A DNA stretch of 35,434 bases from Deltaproteobacteria bacterium (lineage in GTDB: Bacteria > Desulfobacterota > Desulfobacteria > Desulfobacterales > ETH-SRB1). Every line of letters starts with the position of its first letter. Positions within the stretch are counted from its first letter, which is position 1. Made by a program: the position numbers and the translations under genes. Positions 16,961 to 25,199 of the stretch are shown here, piece by piece. The stretch covers positions 1 to 35,434 of the forward strand of contig JAFCZU010000003.1 in the NCBI GenBank assembly GCA_019314185.1, in the 5' to 3' direction. The notes beneath the pieces were generated by a model that saw only the letters and a list, made by a program, of their open reading frames with translations, searched no databases and had not been told where the DNA came from.

Positions 16961-17105
16961 TTGAACATCGAACATAAAATAAGGATATCGCTTCGCTCCG
17001 CCGGTTTATAAATTGGCAGAATACCTTATTCAAAATTCGATGTTGGACGTTCGATGTTCGACGTTCATCTCTTTTCCCGTTGGATGTTCGATGTTTGACG
17101 TTCAT
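16961..17105. repeat. Dispersed repeat, TTCGATGTTCGACG family with hairpin core
   Basis: A left arm GAACATCGAACATAAAATAA (16963-16982), a core with TCGCTTCGCTCCGCCGG (16987-17003), a right arm ATACCTTATTCAAAATTCGA (17021-17040) and then several tandem degenerate copies of GTTCGATGTTCGACGTTC to 17105. The core matches that of the repeat at 8228-8332 although the arms differ. It occupies the gap between the two transporter ATPase genes. Confidence 0.75.
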
Positions 17106-18082
17106 TATTTAATTTTTGATTGCTCATTCTTTCTCACACGAAAACACGCTGCCCTGTGTCCCTGTCCAAGGTCAACAAATTCCGGTATTTCATTTTTGCA
17201 TTTATCAAATGCATCCGGGCACCTGTCACGAAAATGACAGCCTGATGGATAATTGTATGGTGACGGAACATATCCCGGTATTGCTTTAAGCTTGCCAGCA
17301 TTACCGGAAAGTCTGGGAATTGATTTGAGAAGTCCAATGGTATATGGGTGGGCCGGTTTTGAGAAAATATCGCTTTTGCTTCCTTCTTCGACTATTCTTG
17401 AAGCATACATAACAATCACTCTGTCACACATTTCCCAAATAACTCCCATATTATGCGTAATAAGAAGTATAGCGGTTCGTGATCTTCTCATTTCCCGAAT
17501 AAGCTCAAAAACCTGGGCCTGAATAGTTACATCAAGCGCAGTTGTTGGTTCATCCGCTATGACGAGATCGGGCTCAAGCATCAATGCCATTGCAATCATA
17601 ACCCTTTGCTGCATACCGCCTGAAAGCTGATAAGGATAAGCAAACATCCTTTCTCCTGCATCGGGTATCCCTACACGTTTTAGCCAGTTCTCGGCAATAT
17701 TCCAGGCATCTTTATTTGTCTTATCATTATGGAGCAGAATAGTTTCAACCATCTGTTGACCAATCCTGTGCAATGGAGACAAGGCAGACGCAGGCTCCTG
17801 AAAAATCATACTGATTTTTTTGCCGCGTATTTTCCTCATTTCTCCAACATTGAGCTTCAGCAAATCTTTACCATTAAATAAAATTTCACCCTTTTCAATC
17901 CTGCCGGACGGTAAAGGAATAAGGCGTAGTATGCTCAAGGCTGTAACAGATTTGCCGCATCCTGATTCACCAACCAGTCCGACTATCTCATTTTTGTGTA
18001 TATTAAACGAAATATCGTCAACAGCTTTGAAAACACCTTCATCAGTTTTAAATGTAACAATAATATTTTTTACTTCCAGCAA
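17105..18082 (-). CDS. Oligopeptide ABC transporter ATP-binding protein (OppD/DppD-like)
   Basis: The first ATPase of the peptide importer, about 325 residues. Walker A GESGCGKSVTALSIL, Q-loop MIFQEPASALSPL, signature LSGGMQQRVMIAMAL, Walker B LVIADEPTTALD, H-loop ITHN and the C-terminal Cys-rich domain SGCHFRDRCPDAFDKC are all present. The frame is open to 18106, but the TTG at 18082 is preferred because AAGGA lies 8 nt upstream and LLEVKNI is the usual N-terminus of the family. It pairs with the OppF-like gene downstream; in E. coli Yej the two ATPases are fused as YejF, here they are separate. A repeat fills the gap to the next gene. Confidence 0.9.
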   Translation of the reverse strand: MLEVKNIIVTFKTDEGVFKAVDDISFNIHKNEIVGLVGESGCGKSVTALSILRLIPLPSGRIEKGEILFNGKDLLKLNVGEMRKIRGKKISMIFQEPASALSPLHRIGQQMVETILLHNDKTNKDAWNIAENWLKRVGIPDAGERMFAYPYQLSGGMQQRVMIAMALMLEPDLVIADEPTTALDVTIQAQVFELIREMRRSRTAILLITHNMGVIWEMCDRVIVMYASRIVEEGSKSDIFSKPAHPYTIGLLKSIPRLSGNAGKLKAIPGYVPSPYNYPSGCHFRDRCPDAFDKCKNEIPEFVDLGQGHRAACFRVRKNEQSKIK

Positions 18083-18104
18083 TTTTATATTCCTTGTAAA
18101 AAGC

Positions 18105-18290
18105 AAAGTGCCTAAAATGCGCTAAAGTACCTAAAGTTATGGAATCGCTCCGCTCTATTTATTTTCCAAATTGAAGAGCGAAGCAACATCAACATTCATC
18201 ATTCGAGGTTCGACGTTCGATGTTCTCTTTTTCCTCCCCTTCTCACCTTCTGACCTCCGACCTCTGATATCCGATATCTGTCTTTTCCAA
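18105..18290. repeat. Composite of three repeat families
   Basis: In order: GTGCCTAAAATGCGCTAAAG units (18108-18145), a hairpin GCTCCGCTCT ... AGAGCGAAGC (18150-18184), CATTCATCATTCGAGGTTCG plus further TTCGATG units (18191-18222), and CTTCTGACCTCCGACCTCTG with GATATCCGATATCTG (18246-18280). The same order of the first three parts is repeated at 27219-27352. It fills the space between the permease and ATPase genes. Confidence 0.75.
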
Positions 18291-18293
18291 TCC

Positions 18294-19907
18294 CTATTCA
18301 AACCTCGTGTATTTCTTGGGATCATATGCATTTCTTATTCCTTCACCAACAAATACTCCAAGAAGCATTACAAAAAACAGTGACAAAGATGGATATAGAA
18401 TAAGCCACCATGCCCATCTGTACTGCTGGGCCTGAAAAAGAAGTTCTCCCCAGCTTGGAGTTGGCGGAGGAAGCCCGAACCCAAGATAGTCGAGAGCTGC
18501 AAGCGCTCCGATAGCGCCAACGAGAGAAAAAGGAAAAAATGTTATTACAGGCACCATGGCATTTGGGAGAATATGTTTAAATATTATCTTGAATGATGAT
18601 ATCCCCATACATTTTGCGGCTTCAACAAAAGCTTTTTTACGCAAGCGAAGAAATTCCGCGCGAACATAATAAGAAATCCCTATCCAGTTAAAAAGCCCGT
18701 AACAAAACATGAGTAAAGAAAAACTCCGGCCATAGATCGATCCCATAAGAATCATAATATAAAGAAATGGCAATGCGCTCCATATTTCAATAAATCGCTG
18801 GCCGGTAATATCAATGGCACCACCATAATATCCCTGAAGAGCTCCTGCAATAATACCCATGGCCATTGAACATGCTACAAGCAACAAACCAAATGTAAGT
18901 GAAGTCCTTAATCCATAAAGGATTCTGCTTAAAACATCTCTGCCTGCTGAATCAATCCCCATCAGATGCCCTTTTGCGGGAGGAAAAGGAAAACTAATAT
19001 CCTGTTTTTCAAAACCAACTCTGTAAAACCGGTTCTTGCTCCTCAATACAACAGTATCGACAGGCTCAAGAAAGCGTCTTTCCGCAAGGCTTAAGATTGT
19101 TTCCCTGTCATAATCGGAAAAATAATTCCATATCCCCCTGTTATCATGCCCTGTGCTGTTTTCAATAAATTCGAGCTTTTTGTTTAAAATATATTTTTCA
19201 GGGTTTTGATCAATAGTTCCAGCCTCCCTGAACGTCATCCTAACGGTTTTCGAAGGTTTATTTCTCCGGCGAAAAGCAGAAAGTGAGATAGAAGTTTCTA
19301 CTCCATGATAACCTTTTATTCCTGAAACGGTTAAACGCGGCGCATTCTCATTTCCAAACCGTTTTGCAACAGCCTGCCTGACTTTTTCCGGAATGCTAAT
19401 ATATTCGGTCAGCACAAGGCTTTTTACCTCTTCATCTCCCATGCCAACAAAAAAACCGAATAAAGCAGACCGAACAATTGAAAAATCCTTTCCTATATTG
19501 ACTGTGCCGATTCCCGGCATCGGAGTAAATGTAAGCGTTATATTGTCTGAAACCGGAATCGACTCCGGACTAATGCTCTCATAAGGACTGTAAGGGATCA
19601 GCGGGAAAAGCATAAAGTTATCAGGATTTTTTTTAAAGAACTCACTGCTATTTATTTTTTTGTAATCCGGCCTTGTTTTTTCACCGTTTCCAGCAAACAG
19701 GTCCGCAGGGTAATATTTTAATACCGGATAATATGATTTACTGTTAAACCTGACATACAAAGGAGCGTCATTGCATATAAGTTCAGAACAAAGACTTACA
19801 AGATAGAGAATAACAAGTATCCAGAATGAAATATAAGCCCGTTTAACCTCCTTGAAACGAAAATACCTTTTTCTGGTTATAGGGTTTTTAAATATTTTAT
19901 AGATCAT
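18294..19907 (-). CDS. yejE: Peptide ABC transporter permease, YejE-like with enlarged periplasmic domain
   Basis: An inner-membrane permease of 537 residues. The N-terminus (SFWILVILYLVSLCSELICN, DAPLYVRFNSKSYYPVLKYY) matches YejE of the microcin C / peptide transporter. A long soluble segment (about residues 60-320) follows, then the MetI-type core with about five membrane helices: GIDSAGRDVLSRILYGLRTS, the EAA loop EAAKCMGISSFKIIFKHILP and GLPPPTPSWGELLF. YejE proteins are about 340 residues; the extra ~190 residues lie in the periplasmic region after the first helix (with GMGDEEVKSLVL and IKGYHGVETSISLSAFRRR). The start is 10 nt after the yejB stop, so the two are coupled. The insertion could replace or assist a binding protein; that is inference. 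Confidence 0.9.
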   Translation of the reverse strand: MIYKIFKNPITRKRYFRFKEVKRAYISFWILVILYLVSLCSELICNDAPLYVRFNSKSYYPVLKYYPADLFAGNGEKTRPDYKKINSSEFFKKNPDNFMLFPLIPYSPYESISPESIPVSDNITLTFTPMPGIGTVNIGKDFSIVRSALFGFFVGMGDEEVKSLVLTEYISIPEKVRQAVAKRFGNENAPRLTVSGIKGYHGVETSISLSAFRRRNKPSKTVRMTFREAGTIDQNPEKYILNKKLEFIENSTGHDNRGIWNYFSDYDRETILSLAERRFLEPVDTVVLRSKNRFYRVGFEKQDISFPFPPAKGHLMGIDSAGRDVLSRILYGLRTSLTFGLLLVACSMAMGIIAGALQGYYGGAIDITGQRFIEIWSALPFLYIMILMGSIYGRSFSLLMFCYGLFNWIGISYYVRAEFLRLRKKAFVEAAKCMGISSFKIIFKHILPNAMVPVITFFPFSLVGAIGALAALDYLGFGLPPPTPSWGELLFQAQQYRWAWWLILYPSLSLFFVMLLGVFVGEGIRNAYDPKKYTRFE

Positions 19908-19917
19908 TGTTGATTGC

Positions 19918-20961
19918 CTAATTCTCCTGAAAGTTAATGCGTGGATCTATAAGAACATATAGAAAATCAGAAAGAATATTTCCAACGAGCCCCAAAACAG
20001 AAGTAAGAGAAAGGATGCACATAAAAACAGGATAATCCCGCCCCACTATCGCTTCAAGACTTAACCGCCCCATCCCGGGGATTTCAAAAACCTGCTCAAT
20101 AATCACAGAGCCGGCAAACATGACTGTCAGGATTGAGCCAAGTCCAGTTGCAATAGGAATCAAAGAATTACGCAAAGCATGTCCCCATATTGCCCTGTTA
20201 AAACTTCCCCCCTTGGCAAGAACTGTCCTGATATAGTCTTTACTTATCTGCTCAAGAAGAGAATTCTTCATTAAAAGAGTTAAAACCGCAAAATTTCCTA
20301 TAACGTAGCACAAAACCGGAAGAAACATATGCTTGAAGATATCCTTTGACTGTTGCAGAAATGTTATGCTGGTGAAATTTTCTGAATAAAATCCTGATAC
20401 AGGGAACAAGTCCCATAAGCCTTCTACAGTTCCGCAAAACAGCATTTTTAGTACCATTCCAAAGGCAAAGGCCGGAATAGCATACCCTGCAAAGACAATA
20501 ATACTCGATCCAAGATCAAACATCGTGTTGTGTTTGAGAGCCTTTATTATACCAAGCGGAATGCATACAAGATAGGATAAAACAAAACCGGTTATTCCAA
20601 AAACAAGTGAAACCTTAAATCGCTGGCTGATGAGCTGCCAGGCGGTTTTGTTAGGGAATTTGTATGATTCCATTTTCATACCGAGCCTGTCGGTTACAAG
20701 CCATTTCCAGTATCGTTTGTAAAATGGTTTATCAAAGCCGAAATGTACTTCTATGGCTTTTCTCTGCCGCTCAGAAATGGATGCACCGGCCTCGATTCCC
20801 CTGCCTGTTTCTCCTGTACCTATACTTTTCATCTGCATTACAACTTGTTCTACAGGCCCGCCAGGCACGAACTGGATAAGGCCAAAGCACAAAATAGTGA
20901 TCCCAACAAGTGTTGGGATCACTAATAAAAACCGTCTTATGAAATAATCCATCCGTTCCAT
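19918..20961 (-). CDS. yejB: Peptide ABC transporter permease, YejB-like
   Basis: The first gene of the transporter operon, an inner-membrane permease of 347 residues. YFIRRFLLVIPTLVGITILC is the first helix, FVPGGPVEQVVMQMK the Yej-type loop, and RQRKAIEVHFGFDKPFYKRY the family signature. Five further helices and the EAA-like loop (DYIRTVLAKGGSFNRAIWGH) follow, ending IDPRINFQEN. YejABEF imports peptides, including microcin C and host defensive peptides, in enterobacteria. No YejA-like substrate-binding protein is present upstream in this window. The frame starts MERMDYFI; the second Met, three codons later, is an alternative. Confidence 0.92.
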   Translation of the reverse strand: MERMDYFIRRFLLVIPTLVGITILCFGLIQFVPGGPVEQVVMQMKSIGTGETGRGIEAGASISERQRKAIEVHFGFDKPFYKRYWKWLVTDRLGMKMESYKFPNKTAWQLISQRFKVSLVFGITGFVLSYLVCIPLGIIKALKHNTMFDLGSSIIVFAGYAIPAFAFGMVLKMLFCGTVEGLWDLFPVSGFYSENFTSITFLQQSKDIFKHMFLPVLCYVIGNFAVLTLLMKNSLLEQISKDYIRTVLAKGGSFNRAIWGHALRNSLIPIATGLGSILTVMFAGSVIIEQVFEIPGMGRLSLEAIVGRDYPVFMCILSLTSVLGLVGNILSDFLYVLIDPRINFQEN

Positions 20962-21159
20962 AATCTAATATCCTTCATCGGCTAACAACGATAATAACGT
21001 TTTTGCTTATCATGGTGATATTTCATACATCATAATCGGTTTCTTTTCAAGGTATTGGAACTATATGTTTTCTGCGCTCTGGCTGAACTCGTGAAAAGTG
21101 TCAGGATAAAATTCTAACGATACTAACCATATGCAATTTATTGTAATTTTACAAATCTC

Positions 21160-21188
21160 TTGACAGCATACAATGGTGCTATGATATT
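21160..21188 (+). promoter_or_regulatory. Possible promoter toward AEP-like gene
   Basis: A perfect TTGACA (21160-21165), a 17-nt spacer and GATATT (21183-21188, 4 of 6 matches). If real, the message would carry the 200-bp repeat element in its leader before the ATG at 21476. Confidence 0.35.
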
Positions 21189-21237
21189 TAAAATCATCAA
21201 CTTCGAGCAAAAATAAATCCGTCCAGAAAGTCAGCTG

Positions 21238-21437
21238 ATGTTGACGGTCTCGTAAAAAGTCTTTTATGAACGGCTTTGAGCATTTTGGGGAAAAACAATT
21301 AAGATGTTCAACGTCAAGAAATGCAAGCTGTTTGAGGCTCTTAGGCCGAGTTCTTGCATCTTATGATGAATGACCATTTCGATTGCGCCCAAAATGGTCA
21401 TGAAGTGAGCAAAATCGACTTTTTACGAATTCAACAT
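21238..21437. repeat. 200-bp inverted-repeat element, CTCGTAAAAAGTCG family
   Basis: The ends are ATGTTGACGGTCTCGTAAAA (21238-21257) and TTTTTACGAATTCAACAT (21420-21437), inverted copies of each other with mismatches. The inside contains ACCATTTCGATTGCGCCCAA and a second short symmetry (CATTTTGGG / CCCAAAATG). It shares its ends with 14982-15105. It lies directly before the ribosome site of the AEP-like gene. Confidence 0.7.
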
Positions 21438-21475
21438 CCTTGAAACTTGCGCAAACCATTTGGAATGAGAGAGTT

Positions 21476-22789
21476 ATGAATGCTCAAGAATATTACCATT
21501 GCGTGATTGATCGTTTGAAAAACTGTTATCAATTCAGCCATTATGTCATTGCGGCCGGAAATGAGCTTTCTGCAGAAACGCACAATCCTGTCTTTCCGGC
21601 AATAGCAGAACCGGTCAATCAACTTGAAGAACTTATACTTCGAAGAGGCCTGCAGGTTCATCTTCCCGTTATCGGAAAAAAATCTCAGTCAGTGCTTATG
21701 CCGCTTGATTTTGAGATTTTTCTTGCAGGCAAAAACCACAAACTGTATGAAGACAAGAAAACCCAAGGCGAATTATTCAATCAAATAATTCCTGTTATCC
21801 GTTTTCTTGAAAATCTGTTTCAATCAAATGGCATTCCTTATCTTTTGGATTACACCCCTTCAGGCGGACATATTCTCTTTCAAAATCTTTTGGGATATCG
21901 AGCTACAGAAGAGTTAAAAAAAATCGGATTCCTGGAAAAAGATCTTATTAAAGCGTGTAATTTTATCGATCCTGATGACATTAGACGCTGGTATGGAATT
22001 TCGCTTGATGCAGCGCATGTTTTTAGCGGACTCGGTAAGATTGCAGAATATATATCTCTTCTTACCATGACGGCTTTTAAGGATAATGAATCCAGGGGGC
22101 TCCTTCCGGTTGCTATTTCCGATAGTTATGACTGCTGCATTAATTTTGACAATTCCTGGAGCGAAGGTTCACCTTTTATGCGTTCCATTCGGAGTCCTTT
22201 CAGCCTGCATAAGAAAAATCAGGAAAAATATGGAAAACATCATCAACCTCCTCTTGCAGATGTGGTAGGCACCTATTTTGATGGAAAGGATGCAAATGAA
22301 GAAACCGATATGGATGTTATTCTGGATTGCATGTGGGACTTGGAAAAAGCAGCTGATCGAACACAAAGCTTTTCCGGTTTCATACCATGCTCCAATGAAA
22401 GATTGATCGATTTTATTCATAAATACAAGTCATCCGACCTTTATCATTTTCACAGGGATTTTGAAAGTCAGGAAGATATTCCAAGGGGAGTTGCTCTGGA
22501 ATATGCAAAAAAAGAGGGAAACATTCCCGACAGTACAAGAGATATTCTTTACTTTCCGAATCCTTCGGCTCTTCAACCCAAAAAAATAACAGGTTTTGTT
22601 TACGATTTTCTTATCCATGCTAACTGGAAACCAAAACATATTGCAAACATACTCCGGGATATGTATCAAAATCCTTCTTTCAACTGGACCCAGGATTTTT
22701 TTAAGTATCCGGCAGAAGAAAAAGCAAATTTCTGGGCAAGAACTTACAGTTCCGTTGCTCTGTTGAAAACCGGCAAAATAAACGTGTAG
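21476..22789 (+). CDS. Archaeo-eukaryotic primase (AEP)-like protein
   Basis: A 437-residue soluble protein; the ATG at 21476 follows GAGAG, and the frame also opens at a TTG 12 codons earlier. Three motifs in order match the AEP/PrimPol catalytic core: motif I LMPLDFEIF (Asp78-x-Glu80), motif II YTPSGGHILF (Ser129-Gly-Gly-His132) and motif III CCINFDNS (Asp225) followed by MRSIRSPFSLHKK, the R..R.P.SLH.K signature seen in primase small subunits. The C-terminal part (ITGFVYDFLIHANWKPKHIA ... NILRDMYQNP) resembles the helical PriCT-type domain that follows AEP domains. It would synthesise primers or act as a repair polymerase. No helicase, ligase, Ku or phage gene is adjacent. The assignment rests on motif reading without a profile search. 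Confidence 0.6.
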   Translation: MNAQEYYHCVIDRLKNCYQFSHYVIAAGNELSAETHNPVFPAIAEPVNQLEELILRRGLQVHLPVIGKKSQSVLMPLDFEIFLAGKNHKLYEDKKTQGELFNQIIPVIRFLENLFQSNGIPYLLDYTPSGGHILFQNLLGYRATEELKKIGFLEKDLIKACNFIDPDDIRRWYGISLDAAHVFSGLGKIAEYISLLTMTAFKDNESRGLLPVAISDSYDCCINFDNSWSEGSPFMRSIRSPFSLHKKNQEKYGKHHQPPLADVVGTYFDGKDANEETDMDVILDCMWDLEKAADRTQSFSGFIPCSNERLIDFIHKYKSSDLYHFHRDFESQEDIPRGVALEYAKKEGNIPDSTRDILYFPNPSALQPKKITGFVYDFLIHANWKPKHIANILRDMYQNPSFNWTQDFFKYPAEEKANFWARTYSSVALLKTGKINV

Positions 22790-23059
22790 TCTGATAATAT
22801 CAGAAATTTCCATTTTTCTATATTCAGCCACAAACCCACACGAACAAGCACAGATAAAATAGTTAAAATCAGTTTTGAATTAACGGAAACAACCGGTACC
22901 AGAACCTTTGAATCTCAAACAGAATTTAACCTGCTAAATCCATAATGAAAACTTTACAAAACCGCCATAGGCTGATGGAAACAACTATTTTTCATAAAAA
23001 AAGGGAGCAGGCTTTAACCTGTTCCCTTTAAAAATATCTAAATAATATATATAAAAATT
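22790..23059. other. Intergenic region between AEP-like gene and rpsI
   Basis: About 270 nt between converging genes. Apart from the rpsI terminator I see no gene, no dispersed repeat and no clear plus-strand terminator. Confidence 0.4.
22994..23029 (-). terminator. Rho-independent terminator of rpsI
   Basis: On the minus strand AAAGGGAACAGG and CCTGCTCCCTTT pair (one mismatch) across a 6-nt loop and are followed by a T run. It lies 30-60 nt after the rpsI stop. Confidence 0.8.
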
Positions 23060-23455
23060 CTAACGTTTTGAGAACTGAAAACGTGCTCTCGCACCCTTCT
23101 GGCCATATTTTTTTCTTTCTTTGACCCTGGGATCACGTTTAATAAAACCTGCCTTTTTCAAAATATGCCTTAATTCAGGGTTTGATAAAAGAAGAGCTTT
23201 AGTAATACCATGCCTTATTGCACCGGCCTGTCCTGCAATACCTCCTCCTTTAACCGTAACTTTTATATCAAACAATTCAGTGTTGTTTGTTAGAACAAGT
23301 GGCTCCATCATAGTTGTTTTCACTGTTCGAATCTTGAAATAATTATCCACAGAACGATTATTAATAACAATTTCGCCTTTTCCAGGCATTAACCATGTTC
23401 TGGCAACAGCATTCTTCCGTTTTCCTGTAGCATAAAAAAAATTTTCTTTATTCAT
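23060..23455 (-). CDS. rpsI: 30S ribosomal protein S9
   Basis: 131 residues, the normal length for S9. It opens [20 protein letters not shown], has [20 protein letters not shown] in the middle and ends in the conserved basic tail [14 protein letters not shown] that reaches the ribosomal P site. AAGGAATAAA precedes the ATG. It lies downstream of rplM as in most bacteria, but with an unusually long gap of 200 nt. A terminator follows. Confidence 0.97.
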   Translation of the reverse strand: MNKENFFYATGKRKNAVARTWLMPGKGEIVINNRSVDNYFKIRTVKTTMMEPLVLTNNTELFDIKVTVKGGGIAGQAGAIRHGITKALLLSNPELRHILKKAGFIKRDPRVKERKKYGQKGARARFQFSKR

Positions 23456-23655
23456 TTTATTCCTTTATAATTCAGACCCTATTAAAAAACCTTTGCATAA
23501 CCCTATCATTATAAGCCACAAGATTGCACCGGATTTTGGTTCGTCTGCAAGACACATCCTCCGGCACATATCAGAATATGTGTCAGTAGATATAACATTG
23601 AAAACGGGTCAAAAAGACAAGCAAGATGCGCAATTATTTCTTACTGAGACACTTA
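23456..23655 (-). other. 200-nt spacer between rplM and rpsI with hairpin
   Basis: rplM and rpsI normally lie within a few tens of bases of each other. This spacer contains an inverted repeat GGCACATATCAGAATATGTG (23562-23581) able to form a stem-loop, and no open frame with ribosome site on the minus strand. A plus-strand frame (23493-23756) overlaps rplM and is judged spurious. Confidence 0.5.
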
Positions 23656-24090
23656 CTAAAGCGCAACAACTTCCGGATGTTGAGACTCATGAGGATGTTT
23701 ATCCCCTACATAGACTTTCAACTTTTTATAAAGCGTTGATCCAAGCCTGTTTTTAGGCAGCATTCCCTTTACAGCAAAACGTATAAGATCTTCAGGTTTT
23801 TTATCGAGAAGATCATTTGCGGTAATTGTCTTAAGCCCACCTATGTAACCGCTGTGTCTGTAATAGCATTTCTTATCCCACTTCTTGCCTGTCAAAGTAA
23901 TCTTTTCGGCATTTATTACTATTACCGTGTCACCGGTATCAGTATGAGGTGTAAACAAAACATTATGTTTACCTCTTAGACGCGAAGCTATCAAGGTCGC
24001 AAGCCTTCCGAGAACTACCCCATCTGCATCAACAACACACCATTTATCCTGATTATCGGACTGTTTTGCACTATATGTATATTTTTTCAC
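23656..24090 (-). CDS. rplM: 50S ribosomal protein L13
   Basis: 144 residues, usual length. [20 protein letters not shown], then RLRGKH and [19 protein letters not shown] are classic L13 motifs; [10 protein letters not shown] and [20 protein letters not shown] form the C-terminus. The start is GTG at 24090, with AGGAG 9 nt upstream. It is the first gene of the rplM-rpsI operon. Confidence 0.97.
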   Translation of the reverse strand: MKKYTYSAKQSDNQDKWCVVDADGVVLGRLATLIASRLRGKHNVLFTPHTDTGDTVIVINAEKITLTGKKWDKKCYYRHSGYIGGLKTITANDLLDKKPEDLIRFAVKGMLPKNRLGSTLYKKLKVYVGDKHPHESQHPEVVAL

Positions 24091-24414
24091 AACATTTCAC
24101 TCCTAAGTCGTATTAAGAAATTGATTTTGTAAAACAAATAATAGATAGATGTCAAGTAGAAAAACACTCTTTTTTGTTTATTGTTTTATGATTGTATTGA
24201 GACCGTTGTACTTGCTTTTGTGGTTGATGAATTAATCTTGCAATTATTGCAATAATATAGTAAATTTTTAATAAATACTATAGGAAATTACGAAAATATT
24301 GAATCTCTTTTTTTTCAATTAAAAAAAAAGACGCCACATAGTTCATTGAAAAAATTGTGAACTGTAAACCGAGAACGGCTACTAAATATCTTTATTTTCT
24401 CGAAGCAGGTTAAA
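24091..24414. other. Divergent intergenic region, rplM / EEP gene
   Basis: 324 nt, very AT-rich, with no gene. It contains the rplM promoter, a perfect 15-nt palindrome TTGCAATTATTGCAA (24238-24252), a poly-A/T stretch near 24308-24330 and one copy of a GTGAACTGTAAACCG motif (24357-24371) also seen near 13970 and 15860. Confidence 0.5.
24126..24155 (-). promoter_or_regulatory. Probable rplM promoter
   Basis: On the minus strand a perfect TTGACA (24150-24155) is followed after 18 nt by TACAAA (24126-24131, 4 of 6 matches to the -10), about 35 nt before the rplM GTG. The position suits a ribosomal-protein operon promoter. Confidence 0.45.
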
Positions 24415-25197
24415 ATGGATGACATGCTTTCAGTCATAACACTCAATCTTCGCTTTGGTCTGGCAAACGACGGTCCCAATAACTGGAATCTCCGAAAAAA
24501 ATGTTTTCCCTTCCTTTTCGATAAATATCCTGCTGATTTCATAGGGTTACAGGAAGCAAACGATTTTCAAACAGATTTTCTCAAAAATATTCTGACCGAG
24601 CACAAGTTTATTGGGAAAAGAAACCCAGCTCCTTTGTTTTGGCAAAATAACATTATTTTCTATAAAAAAACCTGGAAATGCATCCATAGTGAACATTTTT
24701 TCTTGAGTCCAACTCCAATGATACCCAGCCGTTCCAGAGAAAGCCTCTGGCCAAGACAATGCACAATCGGTATATTTGAAAGCAATGGGCATTCGCTTAT
24801 ATACATTAATACCCACTTTGATTTCGACCCTGCTGTCCAGGTTAAAAGCGCTGAGCTGATCATGAAGCGGCTGTCACGTCTTCCGTCTGAACTGCCTGTA
24901 ATTTTTACGGGAGACTTCAACGCAACCCCTTCCCGTCCCTGTTATAAAGTATTAACAAAGCAAAATAAAAAATTAAATTCAACAAATAACCTTTATTTTA
25001 AAAATACCTTTAGTGAGCCTTTCCCAGGAACGCATCATGGATTTTCAGGAAATAGCAATGGAGATCATATTGACTGGATTCTATATCGCGGCAGGATTAT
25101 TTCAGTAGATTGCAAGGTAATTCATGATAAAATTCATGGTTTATATCTATCAGATCATTTTCCGTTATATGCAAAATTCAAATGGGAAGAACAATAA
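24415..25197 (+). CDS. Endonuclease/exonuclease/phosphatase (EEP) family protein
   Basis: A 260-residue metal-dependent phosphoesterase without signal peptide. The canonical EEP motifs are in order: SVITLNLRFG (Asn), FIGLQEAND (Glu, Mg ligand), YINTHFDF, VIFTGDFNATP (Asp and Asn), HIDWILY (Asp) and LSDHFPL (Asp-His). Substrate could be nucleic acid, a sugar phosphate or a lipid; the motifs do not distinguish. The ATG follows GCAGGTTAAA. It is monocistronic, with a strong hairpin just after the stop. Confidence 0.92.
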   Translation: MDDMLSVITLNLRFGLANDGPNNWNLRKKCFPFLFDKYPADFIGLQEANDFQTDFLKNILTEHKFIGKRNPAPLFWQNNIIFYKKTWKCIHSEHFFLSPTPMIPSRSRESLWPRQCTIGIFESNGHSLIYINTHFDFDPAVQVKSAELIMKRLSRLPSELPVIFTGDFNATPSRPCYKVLTKQNKKLNSTNNLYFKNTFSEPFPGTHHGFSGNSNGDHIDWILYRGRIISVDCKVIHDKIHGLYLSDHFPLYAKFKWEEQ

Positions 25198-25199
25198 AA

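Larger units (their letters stand above)
20962..21475. other. Intergenic region upstream of yejB and AEP gene
   Basis: About 510 nt without a gene. It holds promoter-like elements for the plus strand near 21160 and the 200-bp inverted-repeat element at 21238-21437, which separates that promoter from the primase-like gene. I saw no substrate-binding-protein fragment. Confidence 0.5.

Noticed and set aside
16961..17105. CRISPR array (repeated TTCGATG-type units)
   Set aside because: Units are about 9 nt, degenerate and contiguous, with no constant-length unique spacers and no cas genes nearby.
23493..23756. 87-codon plus-strand frame between rpsI and rplM
   Set aside because: Overlaps the rplM 3' end in antisense and has no ribosome site or recognisable motif.
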